Origin: Epiperipatus broadwayi
Taxonomy: Eukaryota > Onychophora > Udeonychophora > Euonychophora > Peripatidae
Length of the DNA: 64,000 nt
Direction: 5' to 3'
NCBI GenBank assembly: GCA_028023455.1
Contig: JAQFVV010000072.1
Location: 2,934,501-2,998,500, forward strand
The notes under the pieces are model-generated. The model had not been told where the DNA came from, ran no database searches, and saw nothing but the letters and a program-made list of their open reading frames with translations. Positions 29,301 through 44,300 of this stretch are shown here, piece by piece (position 1 is the first letter of the stretch; each line of letters begins with the position of its first letter). The position numbers and the translations under genes were made by a program.

Positions 29301-32300
29301 CATAGTCCATCTATCAACTATTCAATAATTACTCAATAAATGAATGACTAACATAGATACAAAAAAAAAAAATCCTCTACAATAACCACATGACTAATCT
29401 GATGAATATTTTTTCCCTTCTGTGATTGAATGCAGAAAAATGTGGAAGTGATTATGTTTTTGTAACTTATTTAAGATTATTTTATTTCTACATAGGCTAA
29501 AGATATTTCAATTCTAATTCATAAAAAATGAATGCAAATACTCTAGCAGCTAAAATAATTTTGTGAATGCTAAAATATTTGATATTGCATTAAACTTGAT
29601 ATTAATTACCATTAAATTATATAATGGATTAAGTAATTCATGGGTTAATGGATGAAGAGGAAGGGGCTTTTGGACACTTCTAAAATTTAATGTCATAATA
29701 GTAGATAAATCCACTTGATATCATTATTTTAACAATTTCCTGCACAAATGGATAGAGTAGATTATTATCTCCACACTACAAGGAATCATCCAATTCCAGA
29801 ATTAATGGTCCCCATAGATACTGCAATCTTTATAAAACATATTCCTAAATGTCTTTTTTTTTTTTGGTAATAGAAACATGCAAATTTTTTTTGCTAGTAC
29901 AATCTTTTATATGCAATTATTGTCTACAACCAATTTAATTTTTTTTTCACATAGATATTTATAATATTTAAGAAACAGTGCATTATCTTGTTTTTGCTTT
30001 TTTTTTATTATTGACAGTTTTAATAAATAATTCTTTCATTTTCCTAGTAGACCGCTACGATTTGTTAAAAGTATAAATATAATCCTCAGTCAAAAATTTC
30101 CTTTTTCATTGGTTTTGTATTACATCCATACATCATTCTAACTATTTTTCATTTACCATATAAATAACTTATAAAATTTTTATTCTATATGAAAGTTATA
30201 CTGAACTAATAACAATCTGTTTATATAAATATTTATTTTATAAAGCGCAGATAGTCAAAATTAAACTGAAAAGCTGCAAACCTCTCGCGCTTATTATAAT
30301 TATAATACTTATCTGACAGCCAATCATGTTATGATGGCTATCTGAATAGCGATCAAACTGTAAACACATGACAGAAAATTTTACAAAAAAAGGGCGGTCC
30401 ATCCTCTTCTCTACTTGTCTTTCTATATATCTAAGCCAGTCTGAAGCATTCAGGTTTGAAAGTGTGAAGCTATATATCTCTTCACCTTTAATTCACTTAT
30501 ACCTTTTCTCCTATTAAAATTTTCATTCAGATATACTTTTATAAGTTCCATTTTAATACTAAGCACATTTTTCAATATGCAAATATTTCCATTACTATCC
30601 ATTCCTAATTTAGTTTTAATTATCTTTAAAAATGTATATTTAACTGTCATGAATAATTTTCTTGTTATTCATCCATTGATCCCAATTTAATCGTGCACAA
30701 CTGCTACGATAGCTAAGATGCATTAACATTTTACTTTGCGTATTAATCAAATTATGTATTAACATAATATGGTGTTTTCTATCAGTTGAGGTATTACTTG
30801 ACAACAATTTGGCATAAATGTACAATTTTTTCCTTTCATTTTTCCAATATAACGACTCCAAGATATTTTTGTAAAGTTATTGAATTGTTGAATTAGCCAG
30901 TATAGATCTAACCTTGTTTTACTCTTTCATGTTAACAAAAACCTTATAATATACAGTTTTAAATTCCTAAGCAGATCATAATCAATTACTTACTTTTAAA
31001 ATAATAAGATTTAATATTTTTTAAGCAAACTTTTGGAGACAAACCAAGTTACTTGTTCTCCCGCTCTATAATCCCCCCCCCCCCCCAATTTTTTTTCTTC
31101 TTAACAATATCATCTGCCTTTTGTTAATTTATTCCAAATTGTGCTTTACTATTGATTGATTCTTCTACTCGCTAGTTACATGTAGTTTAACAATTTTTAA
31201 AAACAAATATTTCTCAAAAAAAAAAACCAGTACCTTTTAGAAACTGAATAAAAAGACAATTTACTTTAAATCGATTTAGACTATTTTGATTTTATATCTA
31301 CACAGACTAAATTCTAGACTAATTTTATGAAATCTTAATTACAAAATTGATAACATACATATTAATTACTTAATTTGGAAAATAACTTAAGCTTTCACCG
31401 GAAATAATCATTATTTCTAATATTAGATGCGTACAGACATGATTATCCATCTATATAACACATACTTTTATTTATAAGGTTAGCTTAGAACTTCCCTACA
31501 TTAATAAATATTATCAAACAATTAATTATTATCAAATATTATTAATTTATAGTTTATTATTTAATCTTTTACATACCTTTAAAAAGAAATATTTTACCCA
31601 GAATTTATGACATTTATACTATTTTAAATTAACTAAGCCCAAGTTCAAACCCTATGATAACTAAAATGAGTGTTATTTTTCAGAGTTTAATAAGTAAATG
31701 TTTTTGACTTTATAAAATTTAAAATTATACATCTTAAAATTTATTCCCAAAGTTTACCAATAAAAAGGGCACAATATATACAATTTTTTAAACAAATTAG
31801 AAACATATACTTTCATCATCATCATCAACCATTATCAATCCACTGCAGGAGGAAGGTCTCTCCAAGTTTAATCCATCTTCTCCGATTTTTAGCTTCTCTT
31901 CTCCACAACACCCCTGCACATTTTCTTATTTCATCCATCCACCTCACATGTGGTCTCTTTCTGGGTCTTTTACAATCTCTTGGAATCCAGTTTAAAATTT
32001 CAATTGTCCATCTATTATCATCTCTTCTAGCAATATGTCCAGCCCAACTCCATTTCAATCTTTTAATTTTTTCAATAAGGTCAGTAACACCTGTTTGTTG
32101 TCTTACCCATACATTGCGTTTTCGATCTCTTCTTGTTACTCCCAACATACATCTCTCCATACTCCCTTGAGTGGTCTGAAGTCTCTGTATTGCTTTTCTA
32201 TTAAGTGTCCAAGTCTCAGATTCATAAGTAAGAACTGGTAAAACACATTTGTTAAAAACCATCCTTTTCAAACACATAGGCATATTTCCTTTTAGTATCA

Positions 32301-35300
32301 AGTTATTTCTACCAAAAGCACTCCAACCAAGTTTAATTCTATGATTAATTTCCTCCATTATGTTTCCATCTGTACTAATAATCTGACCAAGGTATTTGTA
32401 ACTGTTAACTTCTTCTAATTCTTCATAATCAATCTTTATTTTCATATTTTGAACAAATCGATTAAACATTACTTTAGTCTTTTTAACATTTATCTTTAGT
32501 CCTACTTTTCTACTTTCATCTGCTAACTCCTGCAACATTTCCTGCAGCTCAGAAGCATTATTTGCAAAAAAAACAACTACATCATCTGCGAAATCTAAAT
32601 GACTTAAATACTCTCCATTTACTTTCACTCCTTTAGTTTCCCATTTTAATCCACAAAATACTTAAATACTCTCCATTTACTTTCACTCCTTTAGTTTCCC
32701 ATTTTAATCCACAAAATACTTCTTGCAGCACTGCTGTAAAGAGTTTTGGAGATATGGAGTCACCTTGTCTTACACCTTTCTCAATGTTGACTTTCCCAGT
32801 ATCATTATGTAATCTAATTGTTGCTGTTGCATTTTTATAAATATTCTTTAAAATATGACAATATCCTGGATCTATACCTTGATGATCCAATGCTTTAATC
32901 ACTGAAGAAATGTGTATAGAATCGAATGCCTTTTCATAATCTACAAATCCAAAACATAATGACAACTCATATTCGTTTGTCCTTTCTATGACTTCTCTCA
33001 ATACCTGGATATAATCTATTGTACTAAAACCACTTTTAAATCCAGCTTGTTCTCTTGGTTGGTGGAAATCCAAAGTTCCCTGTAGACGAGTTGTAATTAT
33101 CTTGGTAAAATTTTTATATAAAACTGATAAAAGGCTGATAGGTCTGTAATTTCTAATATCTTCTTTATCACCTTTTTTAAATATTAATATTATTTCTGCA
33201 TTCTTCCAATCTTCCGGTACATCTTTATCATTTAGACATTTGGTATATAACTTTGCTAAAATTGTTTCTATTTCTTCACCTGCTTCTTTTAATATATCAA
33301 TTATAATTCCATCATTTCCTGGAGCCTTTCCTTTCTTCATACACTTAATTGCATGTCTCATTTCTTCATTTAAAATTCTGGGCAATTCGGAAGATGTAAT
33401 AGATATAGGAGGTACTTGTTCTTTATTACTATATAATTCTTGATAAAAATCTTCTACCAATTTCATGATGTCATCTCTCTTTTTAGTAATAATTCCATCT
33501 TTTTTTCTTATTGCAGATATAAATTTCCTACCAATACCAAAATGTTGTTTAACATTTTTGAGACTTTTATTTTCTTCTACAGCTTTCCTTGCTATTTCAC
33601 AGTTATACTTTCTTATATCATTTTCAACTCTTTTCCGTACCATTTTACAAAATTCGAGATACTCAATTCTTTTTAATACATCATTTTTGTATATCTTCAT
33701 ATTCCTTCTTTTCTTCATAAATTCTTTAGTCTCAGTAGAAATTTTATTAGTCAATTGCTGCTTTTTTCTACCAGCTATATTTGTTGCAGTTTTTAAAAGT
33801 GTATCATTTATTTTCATATTAATTTCATTCAAATCTGAATCATGTTCAAAATCTCCTAACACTTGAAACCTATTTGTAAGTTCTAATTTAAATTCATTAG
33901 AATGTTTCTGAAGATTAGGAATATCAACTGTAAATATTGTTTTTCTTAATAATTTTTGTCTCTCTAGTTTTACATTAACACGTAACTTACACCTTACTAA
34001 TCGATGATCACTTCCTGCGTTAAATTTATTAAGAACATTACAATCTGGAAATATGTATTTTCTGTTAGTCAAAATATAATCCAATTCTGCTGTACCTTCA
34101 TTTGGATGCTTCCATGTCCATTTCCTTTTAACATTTTTCTCAAAAAATGAATTCATAATATAAAGTTTTTCTTTTTCTGTAAACTCCACAAGTCTATGTC
34201 CTCTCTCATTTCTATTACCATAACCAAAATTACCTACAGCAATTTCATCTTTCATTTGTCTACCAATTCTAGCATTAAAGTCTCCCATAACAATTTTAAA
34301 ATGTTGTTTACTCTGATCAAAAGCCTTTTGTACATCCATATAAAAATCTTCTACTACTTCATCACTATGAGAACTTGTTGGGGCATAAACCTGAATTATC
34401 TGCATTTGGTATCTGCTATTAAGTTGTATAACTAATCTTGCCATTCTGTCCAATATACCATCAATCTCCACAATATTGTTCTTCCACTTTTTATTTATAA
34501 TGAATCCTACTCCACTTGTATTTCCAATATGTGTGCCTTTATAATAGAGTATATGTCCACTTTTTAAATCAATTGTTTCTTCTCCTTTTCTTCTAACTTC
34601 ACAAAGTCCAATAATGTCCCATTTAATATAAGACAGTTCTTCTTCTAATTCTTGCAATCTTCCTTCACTTGAAAGTGATCTGCAGTTGTAAGTACCTAAA
34701 TAAAAAGTCGTCATCAAATGGCAGCCTGGGTCCGCAATCAGGGGATTCTTAGCACCCTCCGCCTTCGGCCACCAACCGCTGCCTTGGTTGGTGACTTTAC
34801 AGCCTCCTGGAAATAAGGGCCATGCTTTATTTTTGTCTGTCATAATTGTATATATGTGTATTGGAAAAATATTTATCATTTACACAAACATTCGTTCTAC
34901 CTTATCAGGCACTGAGAAGAAAGACCATGATGTTTCTTGATCTTAAACTCAGAGGTAAAAAGCCAATAAACTCACCACGCTGGCTAATGCGTGTTGGTGA
35001 GCAGCCCATCCATGTTCGTATACTATATGAATAATCACATAGTAATAACAGCTGCAACGACAAGAACGTATGGAGTGGACATAGGAATTTGCCCTGCTCG
35101 GTTCCTTTAAGGCCTCCAAGAGGAATCAAAGGGTCTCCTTTCAGTTAATAGCAAACTCCTTTCTGCAGCCACATATACTTTATGTCCATATATATTAGTA
35201 AATTTAAACAAACAAATAGAAACATCAGGAGGGAAAAAGGTGATTCCCATTTCTGCCAAAATATCTTCATTAGATGGCCCAGATCATCAAATCCTTTCAC

Positions 35301-38300
35301 AAGTCTTCATCTGTTCATTTTTATCCAAAACATTTTATTATACTTCATCTGAAAATGTATAATTCTTGTACACCATTAATGGTAATTAGCTGTCTTTAAT
35401 ATATGAATAACTATTTATTAGAATCTCTATCTCTATAAAGGCATAAACTGGGCTCAGAATTTCAGAGCCACTGTAATACAAATTTCTATTCAGGATTTAG
35501 GAGATTAATTGTAGTTTTAAAAACCTAACCCTTTGAGCCCGAAGAGCCCCTGAACAAAAATTTAGACTTTCAACTGAATTTGCGCGGAATCGATAAGCAG
35601 TACACTTATGGTTCTCAGATCAATCGATCTGCCATCTTTTTCTGGTTTAAATAAGGTATTACTTTTATTTCTACGATAAAATTTGGATTTTTTATGAAAG
35701 TTTTTGTAAAATACAATTTTTAATTTTTTTATTTTGTTTTTTAGATTTAATGACCGTAAATGATGTTATGCGGTCGATTGCTGTAGTTTTACAGCCTCAA
35801 AACAACGTTCATTTGCGGAGGGCTTACTAAGCCCTCTTTTTCTAGAAACTAATTTTTACAAATTAATTAATTTTTTAACCAGAAAAATAAAAAAAGGATT
35901 ATATCAAAAAGAAAAAAAGGATTACTGTATGATTTATTATATATAATAATGACTTTTGATGCCTTCATAACTGGATTCAAATTTGAAACTGATGCTAACA
36001 TTTAGCTAGGATTCTGTGAGTATTGAATTTGTTTTATTATTTTTTTTTTTATTATTATTATTGTTTTCTATAGTTAAATATAATTAGAAATAATATATAT
36101 ATGATAGAATACAGGTGAAATAATATAAAAAGGTTTATTTTAATTATTTTGCGGACCTAGTTTTAGAACTCTTTTTTTTATAAAAACGATAAAATTTTAG
36201 ATAAAAGCACATTTGAAATGTAAAAACTTTTACTTTGTTTTGTGACCTAGTTTTTATTACTTTTTTTTTTATATATAGATATAATATATATATGATAGAA
36301 TACATGTGAATGTTATAAAACGTTTATTTGAATTATTTTTCTCACCTAGTTTCTAACTCTTTATTATATATATACACATACAAAACAATTTATATATGAT
36401 AGAATTATATATATATATGCAGAAAAGAATATATATACGATAGAATTTGATATATACATATAGAAAACAATATATATATTGTGCCCTTTTGTATGGGTCA
36501 TCATTTAATTTTGTGCTAATCTATTAAAAATTTTAAATTTAAGATATATTTGAATATGTGATGTTGATTTTGCTTATGGTAATATTTCAAAAGATTTAAT
36601 GAAAGCAATTTATGAGTATTTGAGATGTAAAATTGTGCTGATATTGAGAGAGACATTTTTAAATGATGATGAGTATAATATATAATTGGGAAAAATGGCC
36701 ATAATCAATACTGCATGAATATATTTAATAAATAAATATTTAAAGCTGAGATGTTTAAAAGACAAGTTAAAATTAAATGCATATGTTTATTATTGATAAA
36801 ATAGTATTATAAAAGAATATAAATATTTTGGTTGTTATAAGTACTTAAATAGAAGATTAATATTTGATTTTAATAATATCGAATTATTGATTTAAAATCT
36901 ATTATAATATCTTAAATATTTAAAATATTTATTTTAAAAATGCAATTGTTAGTTTATTTTTAGACGAAGATAAGCGTTTCTTGTGTTATAAAAAAAAAAA
37001 ACAGATGTTAGTTAAAACACACACATGCGTGGAAGTTGTCTAATAAAGTTGCATAACTATTTTAAAAATCATGTTGTAAAATTTATAAATAATACGTGAG
37101 TTATCACGATAAATCAATGTAGAATATTAAATCTGATTTTAAAATATTGTTTTAAAAATATAACGTATAAAAAAAGACTTAGTGTATTTTAAATAGTCTT
37201 ATAAAAATTAAAATCAAGTAGAATAATATATATTTTTTAAAAGTGTTTAATAGATTTAAATAAACGATAAGAATTATTTAAAAAATGTAATAATGTGATA
37301 AATATTAAATATTAAATAAGTCATTATTTATTTTTAACTTTGTGTTGTTGGTAAATATGTAAATAAGCCAGCAAAGTTGATTGTTTAATCTACCAATCAA
37401 ATGGGAAGTTTCTTCCGGTATAAAAGCTCAGGTCAATTGTTAGGAGGGGACTCTGTGATTGAATTTTCAAGTTAATTGTGCTATTAGAAAAATAGCTAAG
37501 TAAATTTATAGACGCTCTAAAATCATTTTTAAAAATTACAAGAGTGTCGTTATAAATAATCTCTAAAAGTTTTAAATAATAGATATGCAGTGTTAATTTA
37601 ATTTTTCCCAATCAACCGTCTCTAAATTGAAGCTCAATTTGCAAACAAATGGTCATGGAAACATCATATATAGTGAAAATATATCGGAAGCTTTACCTTA
37701 GAAATATGACAAACGCTGGATTAGTTCGGAAAATTACGAGATGGAGAAAAGTAGTATTTTGGACAGTATATAATTTTAAGAGCTAATTAATAGTGATTAT
37801 TAGAAAATAGATATTTTAGAAAATAAAATACTTCTTATGAAGAAAGTATTTTTGCAAGCTATAAATTTAAAAAATATATCTTAAGTAAAAATATTAAAAA
37901 GGAAAGTAGTTTTATAAATACTTGCCTTGTTAAGTCTTTATGTTTAAAAGACTGAATGTTGATGATTTTAAAGGCAAATCAATTGAAATATAATTAGCTA
38001 AAAATCTTAATATAATAAAATTATTATATTGAAATAATTTAAACGCAGGTCGTTTATAAATAAAGGAGCTTGTTCTTACCTAGATATGTTGATAAGAAAT
38101 GCGCAAGTGATACGTGGACGTCCAAGTTAAATTTAAAATAATTAAATGATAATTTTTTATAAATTATAGACTAATTCAAGAATAATAACTTTTAAATAAT
38201 ATTTTTAAGAACTGCATCCGGATCAGATAAACTATTTTAATTTTATTAACTTTTGTTTTGGTTTTAAAAAAAAAACATTTTCGTTTTCATAAACTTTTAA

Positions 38301-41300
38301 AAAACACGTGATGGACTGGAAACAGGAAATGGTGTGCTAGTGAATATGTGCCTAGGATTTTAAAAAGAACTTTATGGTAGAAAAGAAAACATCGATGGAG
38401 TCATGTAATATAATTTTTGTTTTATTTATCTAATATAAAAGTTAAATAATATTAATCTATTAAAAATAAGATAGGTACATTTCTTAAAATTAATAACTAA
38501 AGTAATATAATATAAATTGCATAAGTTTATCTTATAATTAATTAAAACGTAATATGTTAAAGAATGATTGTAAGTATAAATGTAATTTATTCTATGAAGC
38601 TGTAATTCTGAAGAATATTGGAAGATGGACTGTATATTAAATCATTACTGATGGTAAAATTATATAATAATAATTTTGATGTATTTAATATGTTTTTCTT
38701 TAGATCAACCGAATGATATGTTATTTTAAATGAATGTATGATTATTTTAAAAATACACACACATTATATTGGCAGTGACAGTTTTATTTAAATATGCATA
38801 ATTGAATTTATGATATAAATATGATACAACATTACATAAAAAGCTTAGAAATAATTATATGATTCTTTCGTAAATAAATTTTGTTTTTTTATTTTTTTAT
38901 TATTATTATGTTAGAGTATTAAAATTATATTTATTATTCATATCGGTAATTATTTTATTTAAAAGTTAGGAATAGATTTAAAAGTTTATATTTTATTATA
39001 TTTTATTGGATAAATTAAGTTAAGTTTTATGTAGAAGTTTATGTTTGAGTTAAAGGTTTACTGAATATGATGAAGTGTAAATAGTTTTGAATAATTAGTA
39101 TTTATGTAAAGTAGATGATTGTTTTTCCGGAAAGTTTAAATAAGTTTTAAAGGATGTTTTGTAGATAGAAATTTATTAGGGAGGAGTAGTATAACTCATG
39201 GATTAAAGTAGTAATTTCACACAGAAAAGAATCATAAAATTTATCTAATATAGTGCTTTATGAATTTGAAATTGATGAATAATTTAAATATTATTATTTT
39301 AATAGTACATATATGTAATGCATATTTAATAAAACATAGCATGAATTGCATTAAGTGAAATATAAAATTATAATCAAATATTTGTTATTACATTACAAGG
39401 ATACATTAGTTTCTATATTATGCTATTAAAGTAATGCTGATAATAAAGTAAACACACTAGTACATTATAAAATGAATAATAGCAATACTTAAGTGATGTA
39501 GCCATTTAATTAATAAAGTTTAATTGTTTACATATGCTACATAAAGATTATTTACATAAATTTTTCTATGTAACAATTGAAGTTCACTGATATTTATTTA
39601 AAGTCTGAGTTTTGAGAACATACTTTAATGTTATTAATACAGCATTTTAAAGAATGTATAATTACTTATAGGAGTATGAGTTAATAACAGTGTAAACATT
39701 TTGTATTATTATTTTTTTTAATTTATTTTCTTTGTTTTCATAAGTTGAACTGTAAATATTGTAAATAAATTCTTAATCAAAGTTAATGTAAATAAATTTG
39801 TTTAATTTGTTTTAAAAGTGTGTCGAGTTCATTATTTTGCACCACAGCATTTGACAGCAAATAATTTGAACAAACATAATATTTGCACAATGTGAATTTA
39901 TTAATATTATTTTAGAGATAAATATAATATTTTCCTGATTATCATTTATGAGAATTGATTGACATTATTACATTATATTACAATGGTCATAGAATAATTA
40001 TAATGCATAATATAAGAGTACAATATTATTTATAGCCACAGATTATTGAATTATAAGATTTTGATCTATTCCAAAATTAAGATGCTATATGAAAATAAAA
40101 GATATACACATGATTATTTATTTATTTAATGATTGATGATATAACAAAAATAAATAAGATTAAGTTATACCCTAAGATTAGTATTGAGTATTATTATTAT
40201 TAGTAAGTTAGGTGTATTTAGGTTTGATATAAAATCCCATATCATACTTATTTACATGAGTTATCATTACTTTAAGATAATTAAAAGAACCTGAGATTAT
40301 TTAATTATATTCTAAAAATTAAAAGTTAAGATTTATTTATTTTTATTATTATTAAAGATAATTTATTTTATTTAAAAGCCATAAGAATGCTATAGAGGTA
40401 GTAGTAAGTTAATAAGGAGGTGACAGTATTCTTATGCCATTGAGACAATGTCTTGGAAGATATTGACTTAATGTAAATCTACTTATTACTTTGTAACTTT
40501 ACTTCACAGTCTCATGATTTTAGTTAAATACTTATTTAATTAGTACATACTATAGAAATATATTGATTTTGATAATTGATAATAGATTTAATTAGAATAT
40601 GATAGTATAAAAGTAAATTAAAGATAGATATACAAATTTTAATTAAGCATAATAATTTAATTGAGCTAGTCGTATTTCAAATTATATTATACATCGAGAA
40701 GTAAGGGTACAATATATACAATAGAATTTTAGACAATACATTTTGAATGATATAAAAACATGCACATCCACACTCATTATATACCCTCAGCCATCCACTG
40801 TCATATTTCATCTCCCACACACATATATAATCAGTGCTCATAATAAATTTATTTAATTTTGATAATTATTGATTTTTCTTGTTCATTTTATCTTGGAGAA
40901 ATTTTTGTTTGATATTTATTTTTTGAGTACATTTTATTTACTTGAAAAGAATACACATTTTAGGTCACACATCATTTTTCACTAATATAATATAATAAAA
41001 GTAATATATAATAATATTATATTATACTATACATTATCTTACAATTTACTAAAGTCCTCAACATCTTGTAAATTATCCCTGTTATTTTTTTCCCCCACTA
41101 AAAACCAAACATATTTCTAACAGATACCTGCATGCAAGGACAACCAAACATTTCTAGCATATACTCTGTTATAAAAGTAGAACATGTGAGGCGGCTACTA
41201 AAAATGGAAATTACCAATCGCACTGTTTTTGTAATTTTTGCATAGAAAAATTACCTCAGGTAAGACATATTATATATCATTTTTTTCAGCATTTTGAGAC

Positions 41301-44300
41301 GCATGTGATGAAGCTGTCTATGAAATTGTAATTTTAAGTTATACCTTTCAAAATTGAAAATTTGTGAACCAATGTAAAATAAATATGTTTAAAAATGTAA
41401 AAAATCTCCTTTTTTAAATTTTTTTTTTTTTGGTAATGACTACTTTATCAGCTTTATTACATTCTTTCATATTTGCACTTTCTAAAAATGTATATATATA
41501 TTTATATTTATTGTAATAAATTAGAAATTTCATTTAAAATTATATGCCCTGTAAATTTTTTTTGAAATTCAAAATGGCCGTTCGGGTCTGTAAACTTTTA
41601 TAGGAATATCTCTCTTTCATATTTAAATTTACAAAATTAATTTCACTATAGTTGTTAAAAAGATTTTTTTTTTCTTCTTTATACTCTTTTTCTCTCATTA
41701 AAATAAAACTATCATCACTCTGTTTAATTTTCTAGACCAATGAGTGAATTTTTCTCCTTGTGGTCTTATTTTATTAATACAAGATATCGTGAGACGAGAT
41801 TATGAAGCTTTCACATCATTTGTTGCCTTCAGTAATTATGTTTCAACTACTACTTCCATGTTTCATCCAGAAATCTAAGACCAAAAGTATTCCCTCATAG
41901 CCTTTTCATATATCTGTAATTGAAGAGGGGAGGGAAGGAACATTTATTACTTGAATAGCAATAAAATAAAAAAATTATAATGCTGCTATTCTGAAGGATT
42001 GTGAGAATGGTATGTACTTGTAATTATTACGTTGAACTACTTCCATCATTTAGTTAATTTGTTAAATGTTTTTTAAAAATTCAAACTTTATTTATACTTT
42101 TTTGAATATATAATGTGCAGTTTAGTATAACAATACAACATTTTGAGAATTATTATTTTCTTTCCTTATTTGAATATTGCTGACTAGATTAATATTAAGA
42201 GTAGATAAATTGAATAGTAACCTTTAGCAACATCTCATAAAGAATAATAATACCACAATTGAACCGTTATGACATTAAACTAGGTGTTATTCACTGACAG
42301 TTGAATTTATATGGAAAAATGTTGAATTTAGTTGAAACATATATAACTGCAAATGTTGTAATGCAAATGATTTTAAAATAATTTAAAACATGACATTATT
42401 AGCGAAAAAATTATAAAATAATAACAATTTTTAAAATCCAACTATCCAATTTTTTCCCAAATGCAATCCAATTTTTTAAAATTCATAAATACTTCTTCAT
42501 ATTTTTTTTTTCACTTGTTTTATTTTACTGAATTCAAAACAAATTTACATAAATTACCAATGATTTGAACATTTTTATATGACCATTAATTAAGGCAATT
42601 ACAATATGTATAAAATGAAATGATTTAAAATGCAATTAATTTAAATGATTGGAAATTATAAAGATACATATAAAAATTGAAAAATAGCGGTTTTAAATTT
42701 TAAAATGTTAAGTTGGTAGAATACAAAAAAAAAAAAAAGTATATGTAGTATTTATAGCATAAAAATTAGAGATTACTTTTTTTAAATTTAGATATATATT
42801 AAAATGAATTTTTGTGGGTGTCATGTTTTAATTTAATGTATATTCTTGATATCCCGACAATGGCCAAAAAATAGTTGAAACTTTAGTAATTTATGTAAAA
42901 TATTTTCTGTAAATAAAACAAGCTTTGAAAAGAAAAATATTTATAAATTATGAAATTATACACATACAGACAATCAATTAAATCAATCTTACTTGGAGAT
43001 GTAATTCATCTTGAAGACACTGATACAGCATCTGTTTAATAATTTCAAGATACAAGTTCTGTTGATTCCCAAAAATACCAGGAACACAACTACAAAAATT
43101 TTATTTATTTCATATATATTTGAATTAATTTTTAAGATTTTTTTTTTTTTTAATTATGTATAAAATTAAATACTTACGTAAATATATGTAATGCATTTTC
43201 TCTAAGATTTGGTTCATTAGAATTAGCACAGTCAAATAAAAATTTTAAAATTTCTTGCCATTGATTAACACCATTATCATCTAAAAAAAAAAAAAGAAAA
43301 TATTAAAAAAATCTTGAAGATTAAGATTATACTAATAACAGTAATGAACCAGTAAATTTTCAACTGAGATGGGTTAATGTATCAAAAAAAAAACAAGAAT
43401 ATATAAGTATTTAATAATAGATTCAGCACAACCAAATAACTGAAATTCTGTAAAATAATACAAAATAAAAAATTAATAATGATATAAGCAATGTAATTTT
43501 AAATTAACAAAGATAGCTGTAGAAACAAACAAGTCTCAAAAATATGACATCATGGTATTATAAAAGTTGTCTCAACAATAAGATCTCACTATTATTAAAA
43601 AGAGATAAGTTATATCATAAAGTCCATGGAAAATTAATACAAAAAATTACATAGTAATAAAAGACAAAAAAAAATCATAAATGGCCTTTATTTACATTTT
43701 TAAATGCCAATGTTTTAAAAGATATAATTATTATCAATATCTTTTAAAAGAAAAAGTTGTTGGCAAAGCTATATATCAAGATACCAGATGATGTAAAACA
43801 AAATTGCAAAAAGTGATAAAAATATATAAGTGCACCCCCTGCCCCCCAAATTTGGGATCCATAAAAGCGAGGTGGGTCTTAAATTCTAAACGAAAATTTT
43901 TAACAACTTATTCCTGTGGATCTTTGCTTTACGTTACACGTGCACATAGTATACGATCATTTCCTGTGTAGAATAGCATGTTAAAGCTTTTTAATTAATC
44001 AACATGTTTTGAATTAATTTTGTAAAAGACTTTACTCTTTCAAACCGCTATTTTTAACGTTATTTTGCTGATTTCATTGGTATTTTATCAACAAAACTTA
44101 ACCTTTAGAATATTTTTACAACTAACAAATCAATGTAACAGTGAAATAAGAGCCTGTCTTCCAAGGCGCTGAATGGTTATTTGTTTTTCTCCCCACAAGA
44201 TAGAGCCTGTCAAAATTTTGCCAGTTCCAATAGCTTCTTTTTGATTTTAAAGTGAAAACATGTTTTAGAATCTCTAATGTTATTTTGCCGATGTTGATAA

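Larger units (their letters stand above)
31814..35170 (-). mobile_element. RTE-clade LINE, near full length, 11-bp target duplication
   Basis: Flanked by ACATATACTTT at 31803-31813 and 35171-35181. The element is 3,357 bp, reads on the minus strand, has a 5' leader of about 330 bp, an endonuclease plus reverse transcriptase frame, almost no 3' UTR and a TGATGATGATGATG-type tail, all typical of RTE elements. It is in the same orientation as IPO5, inside its 14-kb intron. Only one obvious lesion breaks the frame, so the insertion looks young. Two older copies are at 17.6-23.7 and 53.7-56.5 kb. Confidence 0.93.

Noticed and set aside
33240-34435. Plus-strand open frames of 67-133 codons opposite the RTE element
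   Set aside because: They are antisense shadows of the RTE endonuclease/RT frame with no protein-like features of their own.
37390-37611. 73-codon minus-strand frame in copy B
   Set aside because: No counterpart in copy A and no protein-like composition.
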